Assembly: GCA_014523695.1 (NCBI GenBank)
Contig: JAATVS010000638.1
Location: forward strand, 1 to 7,946
From: Nitrososphaerales archaeon TH5895
GTDB taxonomy: Archaea; Thermoproteota; Nitrososphaeria; Nitrososphaerales; Nitrososphaeraceae
Reading direction: 5' to 3'
DNA length: 7,946 nucleotides
Shown: positions 6,408 to 7,946 of the stretch, piece after piece
How the letters are laid out: the number at the start of each line of letters is the position of its first letter
How positions within the stretch are numbered: position 1 is the stretch's first letter
Notes under the pieces: generated by a model
Told to the model about the DNA's origin: nothing
The model's database searches: none
The model's input: only the letters and a program-made list of their open reading frames with translations
Translations under genes and position numbers: made by a program

Positions 6408-6728
6408 ATGGAATACTATAGGAGAAGGAAAGGATCGATTTTAATTGCTATAACTATTCTTACTACAGCTGCAACCATTCCGCTGGTTTCAATGGTAGAC
6501 GGACAACTACTGCAGCGAGGCAATACCACCACTACTCCATTAGGTCCAGTGGGAGACAGACAAATACCACTACTGCAACTAGATGATACCACTACAACTC
6601 CAACAGGACAGGATTCAAGTAAGATCGCGCAATTGCAAAGTGAAATTTCGCAACTAAAGGAGCTATTTAGTGGACTGAGTAACAGAACCATAGGATTAGA
6701 GAAAATCATAGTGGTATTTGGTAAGTGA
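6408..6728 (+). CDS. Small exported protein with a 21-residue duplication and coiled coil
   Basis: 106 residues. A basic N-region (Y-Y-R-R-R-K) and hydrophobic segment (10-30) ending near V-D-G-Q make an export signal or anchor. Two in-frame copies of a unit beginning L-L-Q and containing T-T-T-T-P start at L34 and L55; the DNA copies are offset by 63 bases. Residues 72-102 (K-I-A-Q-L-Q-S-E-I-S-Q-L-K-E-L-F) show heptad-like hydrophobic spacing, suggesting a short coiled coil, with a sequon at N92-R-T. No enzyme motif. The Thr/Pro repeats may be a glycosylated stalk, and the coiled coil may make it oligomeric or bind a partner at the surface. The start is fixed by the leaderless promoter. The antisense frame (6416-6757) is open too but reads as a shadow. 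Confidence 0.78.
   Translation: MEYYRRRKGSILIAITILTTAATIPLVSMVDGQLLQRGNTTTTPLGPVGDRQIPLLQLDDTTTTPTGQDSSKIAQLQSEISQLKELFSGLSNRTIGLEKIIVVFGK
6507..6602 (+). repeat. Imperfect tandem duplication, 63-base unit
   Basis: CTACTGCA begins at 6507 and again at 6570. Downstream of each, a diverged ACCACNACNACTCCA-type stretch encodes T-T-T-T-P. The copies differ at many third positions and at some replacement sites, so the duplication is not recent. Confidence 0.65.
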
Positions 6729-7056
6729 GAATTTCTCGATACACACCATAGTTGCAAGCTACGGTGCTTCTGGGCTCACAAATTAGTTTTCTTTCTTTAT
6801 GTGTAATGATCATCTTAATTCCCCCTCGTTAGGATGCCAAAGAGTACAAACACCATAGAGCTATAATCTCAGACTCTGTACCATTTTTCATATCCTTAAA
6901 GACACTAAACTGATGACTATGAACACATGAACTGTTTTATTCGTAACTCAAAATATATTTGTTAGAAAACGTATTATGGTTATCTGATCTGTCTAGGACG
7001 TCTCTACAGTTCTGGTACTTACAATAACTGGAAATATTAAATCGAATCTTACCTAT
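6729..7056. other. Gap between convergent genes
   Basis: Apart from the hairpin and T-rich tract near the left end I see no gene, RNA or repeat here. AT-rich. Confidence 0.5.
6744..6766 (+). terminator. Hairpin and T-rich tract after the 6408 gene
   Basis: The arms CACCATAG (6744-6751) and CTACGGTG (6759-6766) pair at seven of eight positions around a seven-base loop, 15 bases past the TGA. A TTTTCTTTCTTT tract follows at about 6787-6798. A good candidate for the transcript end. Confidence 0.45.
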
Positions 7057-7335
7057 TTATTTTTCATCTAATCCTGGATCACTTATCTGATATTGTCCGT
7101 GGCCTAGTTCCTCAATCAATCCATCACTTACTAGGTAATCCACAAGCTCCTGCAAATGGATGTCATCCCAAGCATCCACTCCAAATCCTCCGTCTTCTAT
7201 GTTTCTTCTGATTTTTTCTAGATCAAATGGTATCTTTAACTGCCCTTCATTATATTCTTCCCGTAACTTAAGCATCAAATTCTTTTTGAAAGACTCCTTG
7301 TCATCATTATTAATCACATGGCTCTTTTGGTTCAC
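7057..7335 (-). CDS. Small winged-helix-like protein of unknown function
   Basis: 92 residues if started at GTG 7335; an in-frame TAG lies just upstream (7339-7341), so it cannot be much longer. Other starts are GTG 7317 and ATG 7275 (M21). The protein is acidic and soluble, with no signal peptide. The N-terminal half is helical and charged (K-K-N-L-M-L-K-L-R-E-E-Y). The C-terminal half (about 59-86), H-L-Q-E-L-V-D-Y-L-V-S-D-G-L-I-E-E-L, is followed by G-H-G-Q-Y-Q-I-S, which fits a recognition helix and beta wing of a winged-helix domain. DNA binding is therefore possible but unproven, since the acidic charge is unusual for it. No family name recognised. A weak TTTTACTA about 26 bases before the GTG would make it leaderless. 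Confidence 0.75.
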   Translation of the reverse strand: MNQKSHVINNDDKESFKKNLMLKLREEYNEGQLKIPFDLEKIRRNIEDGGFGVDAWDDIHLQELVDYLVSDGLIEELGHGQYQISDPGLDEK

Positions 7336-7343
7336 AATCTATG

Positions 7344-7541
7344 TCATGCAACATGTAGTAAAAGCATAGCTTGTATCTCACCTGATATTTCAATTTCTAT
7401 TTGTGTGAAATTCAGTATTATCATGGAATGCTCTTCATCTGTCTCTGTTGCAGTTCTAGCATAATCAGCCCGAAAGTTTGATATTTTAGTTTGACTATCA
7501 ATTTGATGGCAGAGTTTGTCGAAATGGATGAAAAGGTCACA
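7344..7541 (-). other. Open, coding-like stretch without a usable start
   Basis: The minus strand is open for 65 codons ending at TGA 7344-7346, eight bases before the GTG of the winged-helix-like gene. The translation reads like protein (for example R-A-D-Y-A-R-T-A-T-E-T-D-E-E-H and I-E-I-E-I-S-G-E-I-Q-A-M), but no ATG, GTG or TTG occurs before the ATG at 7424, which would leave 26 residues. It may be a decayed gene that once preceded 7335 in an operon, or chance. Confidence 0.25.
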
Positions 7542-7686
7542 CTATCAGAACAAATGGAAAATATCGGATTTTCCAGCCGAGACTGTAAGCCCTCTTCTCT
7601 TCAAAAAAATCGTAGTACGAGGTATTTATGTGGACCGAAACCCTCGTGAGGGCCTTGATAATTTTCAGATGTTGTCGATGTTCTAG
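7528..7686 (+). CDS. Possible 52-residue protein
   Basis: ATG 7528 to TAG 7684. The middle (D14-F-P-A-E-T and F-K-K-I-V-V-R-G-I-Y-V-D-R-N-P-R-E-G) reads like a real strand-turn-helix protein; it is basic, soluble and not recognised. An overlapping frame from ATG 7506 (47 residues to TGA 7647) also begins plausibly (M-A-E-F-V-E-M-D-E-K-V-T-L), and joining the two would need a frameshift around 7560-7575. A TATA-like ATATTTTAG at 7481-7489 would start transcription near 7511, favouring 7528. This may be one small gene or a frameshifted remnant. Confidence 0.35.
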   Translation: MKRSHYQNKWKISDFPAETVSPLLFKKIVVRGIYVDRNPREGLDNFQMLSMF

Positions 7687-7694
7687 GATTAAAC

Positions 7695-7715
7695 TAATTT
7701 TCTGATAGAAAATTA
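7695..7715. repeat. Perfect inverted repeat with 9-base arms
   Basis: TAATTTTCT (7695-7703) and AGAAAATTA (7707-7715) flank GAT. It lies nine bases after the TAG of the 7528 ORF and five bases before the ATG at 7721. It could act as a 3' hairpin for the first or an operator for the second. Confidence 0.6.
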
Positions 7716-7720
7716 AAATA

Positions 7721-7855
7721 ATGTCTACAGACGTGTTAAATTACTTGATTGTATCCGGCTTTTCTCGCGAGCTCATAAACTTTGGTAACATCTCTCTTTC
7801 AATGTACAGTAAATTGTTAAATAGATTATGTCTTTATTGTTTTTATCATGATTAG
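7721..7855 (+). CDS. Possible 44-residue protein
   Basis: ATG 7721 to TAG 7853. The translation, starting M-S-T-D-V-L-N-Y-L-I-V-S-G-F, is mixed hydrophobic with two Cys near the end (L-C-L-Y-C-F-Y-H-D). No family recognised. A weak ATTAAACTAA at 7688-7697 sits about 28 bases before the ATG, which would make it leaderless, with the inverted repeat 7695-7715 between box and start. It could equally be a fragment or a chance frame. Confidence 0.25.
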   Translation: MSTDVLNYLIVSGFSRELINFGNISLSMYSKLLNRLCLYCFYHD

Positions 7856-7909
7856 TCTTCAATTTGCACAAGACACAGGAGAAAAGATACGTATTGGAAT
7901 GGATATACT

Positions 7910-7946
7910 ATGACAACTGATTCTCTAAAGGAATCTTCCTCAAAGA
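7910..7946 (+). CDS. Start of a gene leaving the right edge
   Basis: ATG 7910 opens a frame (M-T-T-D-S-L-K-E-S-S-S-K) that is still open at the last base. The frame has no stop back to 7853 but no other ATG. A weak TATA-like stretch around 7885-7894 lies near the leaderless distance. Too little is visible to say what it encodes. Confidence 0.45.
   Translation, partial: MTTDSLKESSSK

Noticed and set aside
6416..6757. 113-residue minus-strand ORF antisense to the 6408 gene
   Set aside because: Its valine/cysteine/serine-rich composition is what the Thr/Gln-rich sense repeats give in antisense. The sense frame has a signal peptide and a well-placed promoter.
7160..7369. 69-residue plus-strand ORF
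   Set aside because: Antisense shadow of the winged-helix-like gene; Ser/Phe/Leu-rich without motifs.
1..7946. tRNA, rRNA, CRISPR or transposon ends
   Set aside because: I looked for T-loop-like motifs, regularly spaced repeats and transposase motifs and saw none. Short inverted repeats present are isolated and not paired as element ends.

Overview
The window looks like accessory, gene-sparse chromosomal DNA of an archaeon, most likely a soil ammonia oxidiser of the Nitrososphaeria (Thaumarchaeota), perhaps close to Nitrososphaera or Nitrosocosmicus. This is inferred from AT-rich DNA, TATA-like boxes placed about 26 bases before start codons (leaderless or nearly leaderless mRNAs), no Shine-Dalgarno sequences at the main starts, T-run terminators, and several small exported proteins that begin with one hydrophobic segment ending in an A-Q-like cleavage site followed by Ser/Thr/Asn/Gln-rich sequence with many N-glycosylation sequons. 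No rRNA, tRNA, CRISPR array, transposase or integrase was seen.

Layout, left to right: the N-terminal part of an exported protein on the minus strand runs off the left edge (1-276). Next come a doubtful 73-residue ORF (442-663, minus), a complete cytochrome P450 (676-2103, minus), a 423-base gap, and an exported beta-rich protein (2527-3027, minus). That protein is divergent from a small Gln/Asn-rich exported protein (3242-3595, plus). After a gap holding a signal-peptide-like mini-ORF (3915-4040, plus) comes a large exported arylsulfatase with a complete active site (4042-5997, minus). A gap with a 17-base palindrome and a 34-codon ORF follows, then a small exported protein with a 21-residue duplication and a coiled coil (6408-6728, plus), then a winged-helix-like small protein (7057-7335, minus). 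The last 600 bases hold several short, overlapping, coding-like stretches on both strands and the first codons of a gene leaving the right edge (7910 onward, plus).

The two firm functional calls are the P450 (I-helix AGHETT, ExxR and the heme-Cys motif all present) and the sulfatase (C-S-A-T-R formylglycine site with all metal and sulfate ligands). No redox partner for the P450 and no formylglycine-generating enzyme for the sulfatase is in the window, so both must rely on genes elsewhere. Each main gene appears to have its own promoter and terminator, so this is not one operon. The exported proteins and the sulfatase together suggest a region devoted to the cell surface and to processing of organic compounds, but no obvious multi-gene system is visible.
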